Positions 44,551 to 53,484 of a stretch of DNA of 64,000 nucleotides are shown piece by piece; position 1 is the first letter of the stretch; every line of letters begins with the position of its first letter. Where the stretch lies: positions 49,617-113,616 of the forward strand of contig JYJN01000070.1 in NCBI GenBank assembly GCA_003263845.1. The letters are read 5' to 3'. A program made the position numbers and the translations under genes. Under the pieces are notes generated by a model, which was given only the letters and a program-made list of their open reading frames with translations, was not told the DNA's origin and searched no databases. The stretch comes from Vibrio aestivus. Lineage in GTDB: Bacteria > Pseudomonadota > Gammaproteobacteria > Enterobacterales > Vibrionaceae.

Positions 44551-44725
44551 GGATGTAGAGTGACTCCTGCGAGTAGTAATGTAGATTGCAGAATCATCAA
44601 TACTAGGGTCGGAATGGGTTTTATTCAAATTGGAAAACGGATAATTCTATGACTTCACAAGCAAAATCGACGAAAAGTCCGGTATTTTCGTCAAACACGA
44701 ACCTAAACATGAAGAAGCAGACTCC

Positions 44726-45708
44726 ATGAGCCGTAATCTCTACCGTGAAAAACTTTGTGATCTCAATATCAAGGACATCACCTCAATCGAGACAATTCAG
44801 AGCCTATGGAGTGGTTACGGCAAATTGGTACGTGTCGCCGTTGAAAGTGAAGTTCACTCAAACCTTATTATCAAACACGTAAACCTGCCGGAAGCGATCA
44901 GTCACCCTAAAGGTTGGAACAGCTCCATCTCACATCAACGAAAAATCCAATCTTACAATGTTGAGTTGAATTGGTACTGTTACTTTAGTGCTCAGCTTCA
45001 ACAAGATTTACCTCATGGAGCGTTAGGCATTTTATGCGAGCATGAAAATGAGGGTGAGTGGCTGATTGTCATGGAAGATCTTGCATTGAAAGGTTTTCCA
45101 AGCATCAGCAGTAAGGCAACACCGTTGCAGCGAAGTGCTTGTCTACGCTGGCTTGCGCACTTTCATGCTAAGTTCATTGGTGAGCAAGGGAATGGGCTTT
45201 GGGAAAACGGAACATATTGGCACTTAGACACCCGCCAGATGAACTGGAAGCCCTAGAAGACCTGCCATTAAAGCTAGCTGCGAAAGCGATTGACTTGAAG
45301 TTAAAAGAGGCACCGTTTCAAACACTGGTACATGGCGATGCGAAGTTGGCGAATTTCTGTTTTTCGCCAGATGACTCTCTCGCCGCCGCGGTGGATTTCC
45401 AGTACGTGGGAAAGGGGTGTGCCATGAAGGATGTCGCGCTCTTTATTAGCAGTGCAGTCGAGCCTGAAGCATGCGCGGCATTGGAGCAGCCATTATTGGA
45501 TGAGTATTTTGCTGCGCTTGAAGAAGCTTTGTCTATATATCAGCCTGATATAGACGCCCAAGAGGTCGAGGCGGCTTGGCGTCCTATGTTTGAGTTCGCT
45601 TGGGCTGACTTTCAGCGGTTTGTAAAAGGGTGGAGCCCAAGCCATTGGAAGATAAACCCTTACACCGAGTCTGTTAAAGAGAGAGCATTAAACTCACTGA
45701 AGCAATAA
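44726..45708 (+). CDS. Aminoglycoside/ecdysteroid kinase-like phosphotransferase (one-base frameshift)
   Basis: Protein-kinase-fold small-molecule phosphotransferase. N-lobe: VRVAVESEVHSNLIIKHVNLP. Hinge: LIVMEDLALKGFPS. Catalytic loop: LVHGDAKLANFCF. Metal site: AAVDFQYVGKG, in place of DFG. A single C is missing at 45235 (CC for CCC) in the linker, so HLDTRPDELEALEDL is broken at HLDTRQMNWKP-stop. Repaired length is 327 aa. The natural substrate is unknown. A 26-codon frame at 44649-44729 overlaps its ATG as ATGA and could be a leader. Confidence 0.85.
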
Positions 45709-45748
45709 GACATCACCTCTCTGTGATGCGCTCTTATTTAACGACAGA

Positions 45749-46239
45749 CTAAGGTTTTACTCGCGCCATGTAATAGGTATCGCTGTACTTGCCATCTCTA
45801 AAACAGGAAAGAATGGCTTTTCCTTCGATCTCAAAGCCGAATTTCTTATAGCATGCGATCGCAGCTTCGTTATCGCAGTTCACTTCCAGTTGCAGGCGTT
45901 TGATTTGCAGCCAGTTATCGGCAAGATCGATGACGGTTTCAATCAAGCGACTGGCCACCCCTAAACCGTGAAAGTCATCGTGCACTCCCAAGCCAAAACT
46001 GCCGCAGTGACTGATTCTTGGGCGCTGGGCGTGTTCAAATCCAATGTTTCCCACAACTCTGCCATCTATCTCGCAACAAACGAGTATACGCCGTCAGGCA
46101 TGGATTCGAGGCGCTTGACCCACATAGCTTCTGATGACAGAGGGAGTTGTAAAGTCTCGCGTTGCGCTTTGGGTTGCGAGTATAGTTCACTCAATGCCTT
46201 GGCGTCATTTATGTGCGTCGGTCGTACCACTATTTCCAT
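45749..46239 (-). CDS. GNAT-family N-acetyltransferase (one-base frameshift)
   Basis: N-terminal half from ATG 46239: MEIVVRPTHINDAKALSELY, then ETLQLPLSSE, SMPDGVYSF. At 46078-46080 a T is missing from a run, after which the protein would read CCEIDGRVVGNIGFEHAQRPR. The acetyl-CoA motif is LGVHDDFHGLGVASRLIETVIDLADN, with V-x4-Q/R-G-x-G degenerate as DFHGLGV. The end is YYMARV. Repaired length is 163 aa. Substrate unknown; the layout is that of RimI/SpeG-type enzymes acting on small molecules or protein N-termini. Confidence 0.82.
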
Positions 46240-46319
46240 AACCTAAGTCCATTTTATTCCTTTCCAATCAATAATGTACTGCGATTTTCTCCATATTTAT
46301 AGAGATAATTTCAGTCAAA

Positions 46320-47294
46320 TCAATCACAACGAATAGTAATGGATACGGAGGCATGATCGCTACTGAATTGGTCTTGCTCAAATGCGGGGCTAATGAGGTG
46401 TTGGTCTGACACATGGTGACGAAGAATCGTAGCTCGCCGAGTGGCGGATTGAGGGTGAAACTCGCCAGAAGCCAGAATGTAATCGAGTATGCTGCCTTTT
46501 TCCGCCAAGTAGTGGGTAGACGGCCGCGGTGTTGTGACCGATTGTGCTAACTCATAGCTATCGAACAGGTGATAGGTCGCCAGTGTCTCTGTCGAATGTG
46601 TCTGTCGGTGTAAGCCGCGTGATAGCAAGCTGCTGAGTTCTGGTTGGCGGATATCTTGATTGAAATCACCCAGAATCAAATAAGGTCGGCCAGTTTCTGC
46701 TTTCACTCTAGTGACGAACTGGTGAAGGAGCCTTGCCTCTGTTCCTCGCTGGATCGACGATTGCCACTGGCCAAGGATTTCGTTCTGCCACTGCCGTTCG
46801 AGGGATAGATCCTCTTGGCATTCTATACCCGAGCGTTGAGATTTTAGATGAACGACATATACATCGCACAATCCAAGCGTTGGCGTTTCTATAGTGGTGT
46901 GCAAAGGATCTCTGCTAAAGCTGAAGCCTGCGGGTACATGGTCTAGATCAGCTAAAGACACCAGCGAAGCATGCGTGATAGGAAAGCGAGACGCAAGTGC
47001 AACGGGTGGCTGAGAGTGAATATAGTCAGACTCAATTTGTGGTGTTGCCAAACAAGCGAAATGGGGGTAGCCCAAATCTAAGGTTTGAGTACGCAAATCC
47101 TGCCCACTGAAGACCTCTTGAAAGCCAACGATATCGCTGTTCAACTCAGTGAGGTGCTGTTTTAGCCAGTACTGTTTTTTATGCCACTCTTCGCGAGTGT
47201 AGATATTATCCAGCTGATAGTAAGCGTTGGGTGGAGTGAGGTAGTTAAAAAGATTCAAGGTAGAGACCACAAACTGTAATTTTGGGTTAGGCAA
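46320..47294 (-). CDS. Endonuclease/exonuclease/phosphatase family protein
   Basis: A 324-aa soluble hydrolase of the EEP fold. Motifs in order: N in STLNLFNYL, E in IVGFQEVFSG, VVHLKSQRSG, the D-x-N site ILGDFNQDIR, DYIL and the final SDHASVSI. Metal-dependent phosphodiester hydrolysis is expected. The substrate (nucleic acid, phospholipid or phosphoinositide) is unknown. The start is uncertain: the frame begins with TTG 47294. Confidence 0.87.
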   Translation of the reverse strand: MPNPKLQFVVSTLNLFNYLTPPNAYYQLDNIYTREEWHKKQYWLKQHLTELNSDIVGFQEVFSGQDLRTQTLDLGYPHFACLATPQIESDYIHSQPPVALASRFPITHASLVSLADLDHVPAGFSFSRDPLHTTIETPTLGLCDVYVVHLKSQRSGIECQEDLSLERQWQNEILGQWQSSIQRGTEARLLHQFVTRVKAETGRPYLILGDFNQDIRQPELSSLLSRGLHRQTHSTETLATYHLFDSYELAQSVTTPRPSTHYLAEKGSILDYILASGEFHPQSATRRATILRHHVSDQHLISPAFEQDQFSSDHASVSITIRCD

Positions 47295-47595
47295 TGGTTG
47301 GCTCGCTTCTAAAATTAACCGTCTACTTTATTGTATACCTAAACCCTGCCGTTTTGCTTCAGTTAGTCTGCTTGAGGGTAGGTTCGACAACACCACCTGA
47401 TTCTAATACTTCTATAGTGTTACAAACTTTGTCCATGGGTTTGGCCCTACTTGAATTAGGGGTGATATATCTGAATTGAAATAAACGGTATCTCGCAGAG
47501 GTCATTGGTCTGATGAGTGCTTTTCCTTACATTTTGTATGTACAAATTCAGCAAAGGGATGTTGCTTCAAATAGTGTTAAATCGAGAATTTCACA
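47295..47595. other. Intergenic region before the outer-membrane protein
   Basis: About 300 bases between divergent genes. Both promoters should be here. No gene, repeat or RNA identified. Confidence 0.45.
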
Positions 47596-48396
47596 ATGAC
47601 AATCCTACAATCTAAAAAAACGTTTCTTGCTCTAATTTGCTCAGTGGGTGTGGTGGGTGCCGCGTCTGCAAGCGACTCTGAAGTTCAAGATATGTCAGAT
47701 CCTTTAGCGGTATACACTCAAGCCGGTGCTGGCTATACCGACAAAGGCTTGAACCTGAAAATTGGCCAAACTTACGACACTGGCAGCGATACCACAATGG
47801 GTATGAATATCATTGAAATCAAAGGTTTTGCTGGCGAAGCTGTGGGTTGGAATGGTCGTGGTGCGGATGACAGCATTGACTCTATTCGTTACCGTAATTT
47901 TGGTGTGGATCTAACGAATGGTCGCGGTTCACAAGTTGATGTCAATCTAGGCTTTAGTAAAGATGTTGGTACTCAAGGTACGGCTTCTTACAGCTTTATT
48001 CAGGCATTGCCAAAAATGGGGCCATTTAATTTTTACCCATTAGCTGGTTTGGGTGCTGCGTTTGGTGAAACACTGGATACAGATCGCCAAGGTTCTGGCC
48101 AAGCTCAAGACCGTTGGGACATTCATGGTACCTTTTACGTGGCGGGTATGTACGGTAAGTTAGAAGTCACAGACCAAATCTGGATTAACTACAATCCGAT
48201 GTATATGGGTACGGTATCGGGCTCTGATACGTTCAAGGATTCTGGTATGGAAGGTGACGATGCAGTGCTGATGCATGAAGCTGCGATCAGTTATCAAATC
48301 AACCCACGTTCTACTGTTCGATACTTTGCTAACTGGAGTGAAAATACTAACTTCTCGAATGGTGACCACCGTATCGAGTATAACTATCAGTTCTAA
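47596..48396 (+). CDS. Predicted outer-membrane beta-barrel protein
   Basis: A 266-aa exported protein with signal peptide (about 1-25, ending AASA). It has alternating polar and hydrophobic strands: GAGYTDKGLNLKIGQTYD, MGMNIIEIKGF, QVDVNLGFSKDVG and PRSTVRYFANWSENTNF. The C-terminus is RIEYNYQF, with the terminal Phe used for barrel insertion. I recognise no named porin family. Transcribed alone; a hairpin without T run (GGCAACCTTTGAA...TTCAAAGGTTTGCC) follows. Confidence 0.78.
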   Translation: MTILQSKKTFLALICSVGVVGAASASDSEVQDMSDPLAVYTQAGAGYTDKGLNLKIGQTYDTGSDTTMGMNIIEIKGFAGEAVGWNGRGADDSIDSIRYRNFGVDLTNGRGSQVDVNLGFSKDVGTQGTASYSFIQALPKMGPFNFYPLAGLGAAFGETLDTDRQGSGQAQDRWDIHGTFYVAGMYGKLEVTDQIWINYNPMYMGTVSGSDTFKDSGMEGDDAVLMHEAAISYQINPRSTVRYFANWSENTNFSNGDHRIEYNYQF

Positions 48397-48485
48397 GTAA
48401 ACTGAACACTGTTAAGTATTTGGCAACCTTTGAAGGTAAGTTCAAAGGTTTGCCGAAAACTGAGATGAGAGTAAGCAGTAAGAGG

Positions 48486-49391
48486 TTAGTGAGCTAACAC
48501 TTCGCGGCACGTACGTTCAATCCAGTCGTACTTTTCGGTGTAGGAATGCTTGTTATTGTAAACCAGTGAAATTGGTGTGAAGTTTCGCTCTCTTTCGTCC
48601 TCAACTTCTACCCAAGAATAGCGCGTGTTGCAGATCGTATTCATGATTTCTTTGGGTGCGATGAACATAAGATCCGATTGTTCTACGGCCTTTAAAACAG
48701 GGTTGATAGACTGAGAACGAAATCTAGGTTTAAAGCCCTTGTCAGCCTCTTCTAAATGCACGAGTCGCATGCCTTTGCTGTTGTACTCGGGAATGATTAA
48801 TCCAGAAAGTTCGTATTTGAGTACTTGGGGTATTGATGTGGTGATATTCGCAAGTGGGTGCTCACTTCTAACAACCGCGCCGAAATGACATCCGCCAATA
48901 GGCGTTTGTCTTAGCTCTTTAGAGACCTCAATCGGATACAAGTTGATGGCAAAATCCACTTCTCCACTCAGCAAATCGATGGTGGTTTTGTCCGATAGAT
49001 TAACGATTTCCACATCGAGATTTGGTGCTGTCTGAGTGATAGCCTCGTAAAGTTGGAAGCCATGAGTCTCTGAAGTAAAGGCATTCAGCGCAATTGTCAT
49101 CTTGCCTCGTAGGTGAGCAGGATCGAAGATGGTATTTGATAATAGCTCTTCCAGTTCAGCGATCAGCACTGGTAGACGCTCCGCTAGGCCCTCGGCTTTT
49201 GGAGACAGTTTCAGCCCTCTTGATTCACGAAAGAACAGCGGGTCATTGAGTTGAAGCCTCAGTTTTGCAAGTGTCCTACTTACCGCTGGTTGGCTTGTAT
49301 TCAATCGCTCAGCTGCGCGGCTGGTGCTCTTTTCCTTAAGCAATACCAAAAGTGTTTTCAGAAGATTTAGATCCAATTGATGGATGTTCAT
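48486..49391 (-). CDS. LysR-family regulator
   Basis: A 301-aa LysR protein: helix-turn-helix LDLNLLKTLLVLLKEKSTSRAAERLNTSQPAVSRTLAKLRLQLNDPLF, then the effector-binding domain (KMTIALNAFTSETHG, LLSGEVDFAINLYP, FGAVVRSEHPLA). The C-terminus (FTPISLVYNNKHSYTEKYDWI) resembles that of the LysR gene at 26103-27028, suggesting LeuO-like relatives. It points away from the outer-membrane gene and could regulate either neighbour. Effector unknown. Confidence 0.92.
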   Translation of the reverse strand: MNIHQLDLNLLKTLLVLLKEKSTSRAAERLNTSQPAVSRTLAKLRLQLNDPLFFRESRGLKLSPKAEGLAERLPVLIAELEELLSNTIFDPAHLRGKMTIALNAFTSETHGFQLYEAITQTAPNLDVEIVNLSDKTTIDLLSGEVDFAINLYPIEVSKELRQTPIGGCHFGAVVRSEHPLANITTSIPQVLKYELSGLIIPEYNSKGMRLVHLEEADKGFKPRFRSQSINPVLKAVEQSDLMFIAPKEIMNTICNTRYSWVEVEDERERNFTPISLVYNNKHSYTEKYDWIERTCREVLAH

Positions 49392-49768
49392 TGCAAGTTC
49401 TCAGCGTGTTTAGTCAATGTGATTCAGGTAACAATTTGTATACATTGGACGACTATTGATTGCGATTCAATCAATAGTGTGAAACATAGAGGAATATCGG
49501 TTATTCCTTTCTTTGCCTATTCGTCTATGTTTGTCCGTATTGTTTGTCAGCATTTAGAGCAAAATCTAGCTCAGTCGGGGTTGGATTTGTTGAGTGAAGT
49601 CATCAAAGTTGGGTATTAAAGTCATACAAAAGCGACAATTTCCCGGTCGAACTCATCATTTTCACAGTCTATGCGCATCATGCATGTAATGGCTGAAAAA
49701 AGTCATTGGAATCATTGTTTCCTCATCTCTACACTTCGCGCTCATTTTTCACTATTTGAGTCACGGGA
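49392..49768. other. Intergenic region between the LysR gene and the His-rich small gene
   Basis: About 375 AT-rich bases that must hold the LysR promoter and the promoter of the genes on the right. An 80-codon frame at 49377-49619 has no ribosome site, so I do not call it. Confidence 0.4.
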
Positions 49769-49939
49769 ATGCATTCACAATCTTTGTTTGCTCAGTTGAT
49801 GAGAATGGGACTGCTGCTAGGTTTATCGTTACTTGCAGTTCACCATTCTCCGACGTTGCTTGAGCTGTTAGCTCAGCAAGCGATAGATAGCGGCTGTCAC
49901 CAAACAGGTCATCATAGCGACCACACTCATCACCATTAA
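49769..49939 (+). CDS. Small histidine-rich membrane protein, 56 aa
   Basis: A 56-residue frame from ATG 49769 with GGGA close ahead, ending 14 bases before the MFS gene. It has one hydrophobic helix (about 12-25, MGLLLGLSLLAVHH) and a tail with one Cys and many His, ending GHHSDHTHHH. The tail looks able to bind zinc, copper or nickel. Its tight spacing to the transporter suggests co-transcription and perhaps a helper role. I do not recognise a family; the ribosome site is weak. Confidence 0.5.
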   Translation: MHSQSLFAQLMRMGLLLGLSLLAVHHSPTLLELLAQQAIDSGCHQTGHHSDHTHHH

Positions 49940-49953
49940 GAGTTATACATTCA

Positions 49954-51165
49954 ATGAGTATTTTTCGTTTTCCACCATTGGTTTGGTTAGGGATAGGGAT
50001 CCTAATTATAAGCCTAGGGATTCGGCAGTCATTTGGCATTTTCATGATGCCAGTATCTGAGCATTTTGAGGTGGGGCGTGAGTTCTTTAGCTTTGCAATT
50101 GCACTGCAAAATTTGTTGTTTGGTATGTTCCAACCATTTGTTGGCATGGCCGCGGATAAATGGGGTGCCAAACGCATTATTATCGCGGGTGCGTTAGCGT
50201 ATGCTGCAGGCCTATTTTTAACCGCAGTTGCTGTTGAACCAAGCATGCTCTACCTTTCGTTAGGGGCTTTAGTCGGCTTTGGTTTGAGTGCGACTAGCTA
50301 TGTGATTGTGTTGGGTGCAGTAGCTAAGGTTGTGCCGCCTCAACATGCGGCAAAAGCATTTGGCTTAACCACCGCTGCGGGATCATTTGGTATGTTTGCT
50401 ATGATTCCAGGGGCGCAAACTTTGTTAAACGATTTCGGTTGGCAAGGCGCGCTGCAGGGGTTTGCAATGCTGTGTACGTTGATGATTGCTTTTGCCATCT
50501 TCATGAAGTCGAGTCGTGCAGAGCAAGGAGAAGCTGAACCTGTTGAATCCACTCAAACGCTTAAGGAGGCGTTAGGCGAAGCGTTTAATCATAAAGGTTA
50601 CTGGTTAATTCATGCAGGATTCTTCGTGTGTGGATTCCACGTTATGTTTATTGCCACGCACCTTCCTAGTTATTTAGCGGATCAGAATTTACCCGCGAGC
50701 AGCGCGGCGATGGCGCTAGCGTATGTAGGTATTTTCAATATCTTCGGCTCTTATTTCTGGGGAGTAATGGGCGATCGCTTTAGCAAAAGACACGTGATGT
50801 CTGCACTCTATTTTATGCGAACTATGGTGATTGCAAGCTTTGTGACTTTCCCAATTACTGAGCATACTGCGGCTCTGTTTGGCGGTGCGATTGGCTTTTG
50901 TTGGCTTGGTACTGTGCCACTGACTTCTGGCCTGGTGAGACAGATTTTCGGCGCGCGTTATCTTTCAACGCTTTATGGCTTGGTCTTTTTTACGCACCAA
51001 GTGGGTAGTTTCTTGGGCGCTTGGGTTGGTGGTAAAGTCTACGACTACTATGGCACTTATGATCCAATTTGGTGGTCGACGGTTGTCTTGGCGTTTGCTG
51101 CTGCAATCATCCACTTGCCTATTAATGATAAACCAGTACCGCGCTTAGCTGCAGTTACAAGCTAA
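49954..51165 (+). CDS. Major facilitator superfamily transporter
   Basis: A 403-aa inner-membrane protein with 12 predicted helices. MFS features are GMAADKWGAKRIIIAGALAYAAG (the loop 2-3 motif D-K-W-G-x-K-R), a second copy-like loop in GVMGDRFSKRHVM, and a Gly-rich helix 5 (GLTTAAGSFGMF). The overall pattern is like the oxalate/formate and monocarboxylate carriers. The substrate is not predictable. Ends at a good terminator. Confidence 0.9.
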   Translation: MSIFRFPPLVWLGIGILIISLGIRQSFGIFMMPVSEHFEVGREFFSFAIALQNLLFGMFQPFVGMAADKWGAKRIIIAGALAYAAGLFLTAVAVEPSMLYLSLGALVGFGLSATSYVIVLGAVAKVVPPQHAAKAFGLTTAAGSFGMFAMIPGAQTLLNDFGWQGALQGFAMLCTLMIAFAIFMKSSRAEQGEAEPVESTQTLKEALGEAFNHKGYWLIHAGFFVCGFHVMFIATHLPSYLADQNLPASSAAMALAYVGIFNIFGSYFWGVMGDRFSKRHVMSALYFMRTMVIASFVTFPITEHTAALFGGAIGFCWLGTVPLTSGLVRQIFGARYLSTLYGLVFFTHQVGSFLGAWVGGKVYDYYGTYDPIWWSTVVLAFAAAIIHLPINDKPVPRLAAVTS

Positions 51166-51185
51166 TAGTTTCGGTTATAAAATTA

Positions 51186-51222
51186 AGGGCAGCGGAGTTC
51201 ATGACTTCGCTGCCCTTTTTGT
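51186..51222 (+). terminator. Intrinsic terminator after the MFS gene
   Basis: Stem AGGGCAGCG / CGCTGCCCT with a loop of about 13 bases, followed by TTTTTGTTTT. Confidence 0.88.
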
Positions 51223-51279
51223 TTTGAAATGATGGATACTGTTTTGGTTATCGAATGGCTTAAGCGTTGACTTACTTAA

Positions 51280-52176
51280 TCACTGAACCGTTGAGGAGAA
51301 CTGCTGAGCAACAAAATCGACAAACATCGTGAGTTTTTTACTGTCGCGCAATTGTGGTGGATAAATCAGGTAGATGCCATTTGTCACTGTATGGTATCGA
51401 GTCAGGATTGCGACAAGCTCTCCGCTATCAATCTGTGGTTGAACCAAGTAAGAAGGCAACTTAATGATGCCATTTCCTCTCGCTGCAGCATCGCGCAGCA
51501 GTGTATTATCGCTCATCAATAGATCGCCATCAGTCGCGATTTCATATTGATTGTTCTCATCACTGAACCGCCAATTTGTTAAGTTTGGATCCGACATACA
51601 GCTGTGCGAGCGCAACTCTTCTGGGTGAATTGGTGTTCCTGCTTGCGCCAAATAGCTTGGGGACGCACAGCAGATATGATGATAGGTCATGATTTTTTTG
51701 GCCACCATCGTCTCTGGTGGGGTATTGGTTGCTCGAATGGCCAAATCAAAATTAGATGTTGCCAAGTCTTCACGGGTGTAACCAATATCTAAGTCAAAAC
51801 GAATATTGGGATGAATGGCTTGAAACTGGGTACAAAGGTCGAGCAAGTAGCGATGGCTAAAAATGGTAGGTGCAGTCACTCTTAATGTTCCACTGACTTC
51901 ACTCTGAGTATGAGAGAGCGCCTTTTCCATCTCCATTAATTGACCATTAACCTCGGTCATGCTCGCCAGAATTTTAGCTCCTGCCGAGGTAAGCCTGACG
52001 CTGCGAGTTGAGCGTATCAGCAAGCTAGTTTTCAGTTCTTGCTCAAGCTGGTGGACTTGAGAAGAAAGGTAACTTCTAGAAATGCCTAAACTTTCCGCTG
52101 CCTTGGAAAAGCTAAGTAGCTTTGCAACTTCACCAAACAGCGCATAACGTTCAAATCGCTTGTGTTTTTTGTACAT
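51280..52176 (-). CDS. LysR-family regulator, divergent from aldo/keto reductase
   Basis: A 298-aa LysR protein of the CrgA/AaeR-like group: helix-turn-helix FGEVAKLLSFSKAAESLGISRSYLSSQVHQLEQELKTSLLIRSTRSVRLTSAG and effector domain GTLRVTAPTIFSHRYL, FDLDIGYTREDLATSNFDLAIRA. ATG 52176 follows GATAGG. It is divergent from the aldo/keto reductase with a 213-base spacer, the usual arrangement when a LysR protein controls its neighbour. The spacer has an AT-rich inverted region around 52230-52275 that could be the operator. Confidence 0.92.
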   Translation of the reverse strand: MYKKHKRFERYALFGEVAKLLSFSKAAESLGISRSYLSSQVHQLEQELKTSLLIRSTRSVRLTSAGAKILASMTEVNGQLMEMEKALSHTQSEVSGTLRVTAPTIFSHRYLLDLCTQFQAIHPNIRFDLDIGYTREDLATSNFDLAIRATNTPPETMVAKKIMTYHHICCASPSYLAQAGTPIHPEELRSHSCMSDPNLTNWRFSDENNQYEIATDGDLLMSDNTLLRDAAARGNGIIKLPSYLVQPQIDSGELVAILTRYHTVTNGIYLIYPPQLRDSKKLTMFVDFVAQQFSSTVQ

Positions 52177-52389
52177 AACCTATCTCGCTGAACCAAGGAC
52201 CTTAATATTCTTTGTATAGTGCCATATATCAGCCTTAGTTATAATAATTGTTCGGTATAGCGAATTATTATTTCGTAAATTCCTACTTAGATTTATCCCG
52301 TGCGCTTTGTATAGTTCGCATTAATTCAGCAGCAGAAGTCACCCAAAGCTGCGCATCGATTTCGAATTAATGTACTAGGAGCAAGCACA

Positions 52390-53283
52390 ATGCAAGAACC
52401 ACATTTTTTGTTTTCACCTATGATTCAGGGTTATTGGCGAATGGCAGAGTGGGGGATGTCGACTCAACAGCAGCATACCTTCGTCAAGCAGCACATGGAA
52501 TTGGGTATTACCACTGTTGACCATGCGCCAGTATATGGCCCAGAGTCTGCGTGTGAGCGAATGTTTGGTGAGGTACTCGCCCTCGATGCTAGCCTGCGTG
52601 AACAGATCCAAATCGTATCAAAATGTGGAATTTATCCTGGCGAAGCTCCGCAGGTGAACCACTACAACAGCAGCAAGAAAGCCATTTTAGAATCTGTGGA
52701 TGAGTCATTAACGCGCCTAAAAACCGATTACCTAGATGTACTGTTGATTCATAGACCGGATCTGCTAATGAATGCTGATGGTGTTGCAGAGGCGTTCCAA
52801 CAACTTAAATACGCTGGAAAGGTGAACCATTTTGGTGTGTCTAACTTTACACCTTCTCAATTCAGCCTACTTCAATCACGCGTTCAATCGAGTATCGGTA
52901 AGCCACTGATTACGAATCAAGTCGAGATCAATCCAGTAAACTTAGCCGTGACAGAAGATGGCACACTGGACCAACTGCAACAAGAAAGGGTGCGTCCGAT
53001 GGCGTGGTCTTGTTTAGCGGGCGGTGAACTGTTTGCAAGTACGAGTGAAAAGCAGCAGCGATTACAGAAAACGCTGTCGGAAGTCGCTGAGGAAATTGGG
53101 GCTTCGTCTATTGATCAAGTGGCGTATGCTTGGGTAATGAACTTGCCTTCTCAACCTGTACTAATTCTAGGTTCAGGTAACATTGAAAGGACTCGAACGG
53201 CAGTTGCTGCGATGGATCTACAGATGACCAATGAGCAATGGTATCGCATCTGGACCGCGTCTAAAGGGCACGGAGTCGCGTGA
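52390..53283 (+). CDS. Aldo/keto reductase, YdhF-like
   Basis: A 297-aa NAD(P)H-dependent oxidoreductase of the AKR barrel fold. The catalytic tetrad is present: Asp and Tyr in TTVDHAPVYGPESACE, Lys in IVSKCG, His in LLIHRPD. The nucleotide end shows PVLILGSGNIERTRTAV. Typical length for YdhF-type reductases. AGGAG precedes ATG 52390. Physiological substrate unknown. Confidence 0.93.
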   Translation: MQEPHFLFSPMIQGYWRMAEWGMSTQQQHTFVKQHMELGITTVDHAPVYGPESACERMFGEVLALDASLREQIQIVSKCGIYPGEAPQVNHYNSSKKAILESVDESLTRLKTDYLDVLLIHRPDLLMNADGVAEAFQQLKYAGKVNHFGVSNFTPSQFSLLQSRVQSSIGKPLITNQVEINPVNLAVTEDGTLDQLQQERVRPMAWSCLAGGELFASTSEKQQRLQKTLSEVAEEIGASSIDQVAYAWVMNLPSQPVLILGSGNIERTRTAVAAMDLQMTNEQWYRIWTASKGHGVA

Positions 53284-53431
53284 TTCTGGCTCGTTTCGTT
53301 GTTGATTCGTTTGTAAGGGCTGTCCGTTCAATAGAAAATGAACAGCTCCCAAGTGTTGAACATTTTGAAGAAAGCATGGTCTTTCATGGACGACTCCTTA
53401 ATTAGCCTCTAATTAATCGCGAATGAGAGAA

Positions 53432-53461
53432 GAATGAACGAGGTGTCTACACACCTCGTTA
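53432..53461 (-). terminator. Possible terminator after catalase (minus strand)
   Basis: Stem AACGAGGTGT / ACACCTCGTT with a 4-base loop, followed on the minus strand by CATTCTTCTC. The T run is weak. Confidence 0.55.
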
Positions 53462-53484
53462 TAAGCACCTAGTTGTACTTTGTA

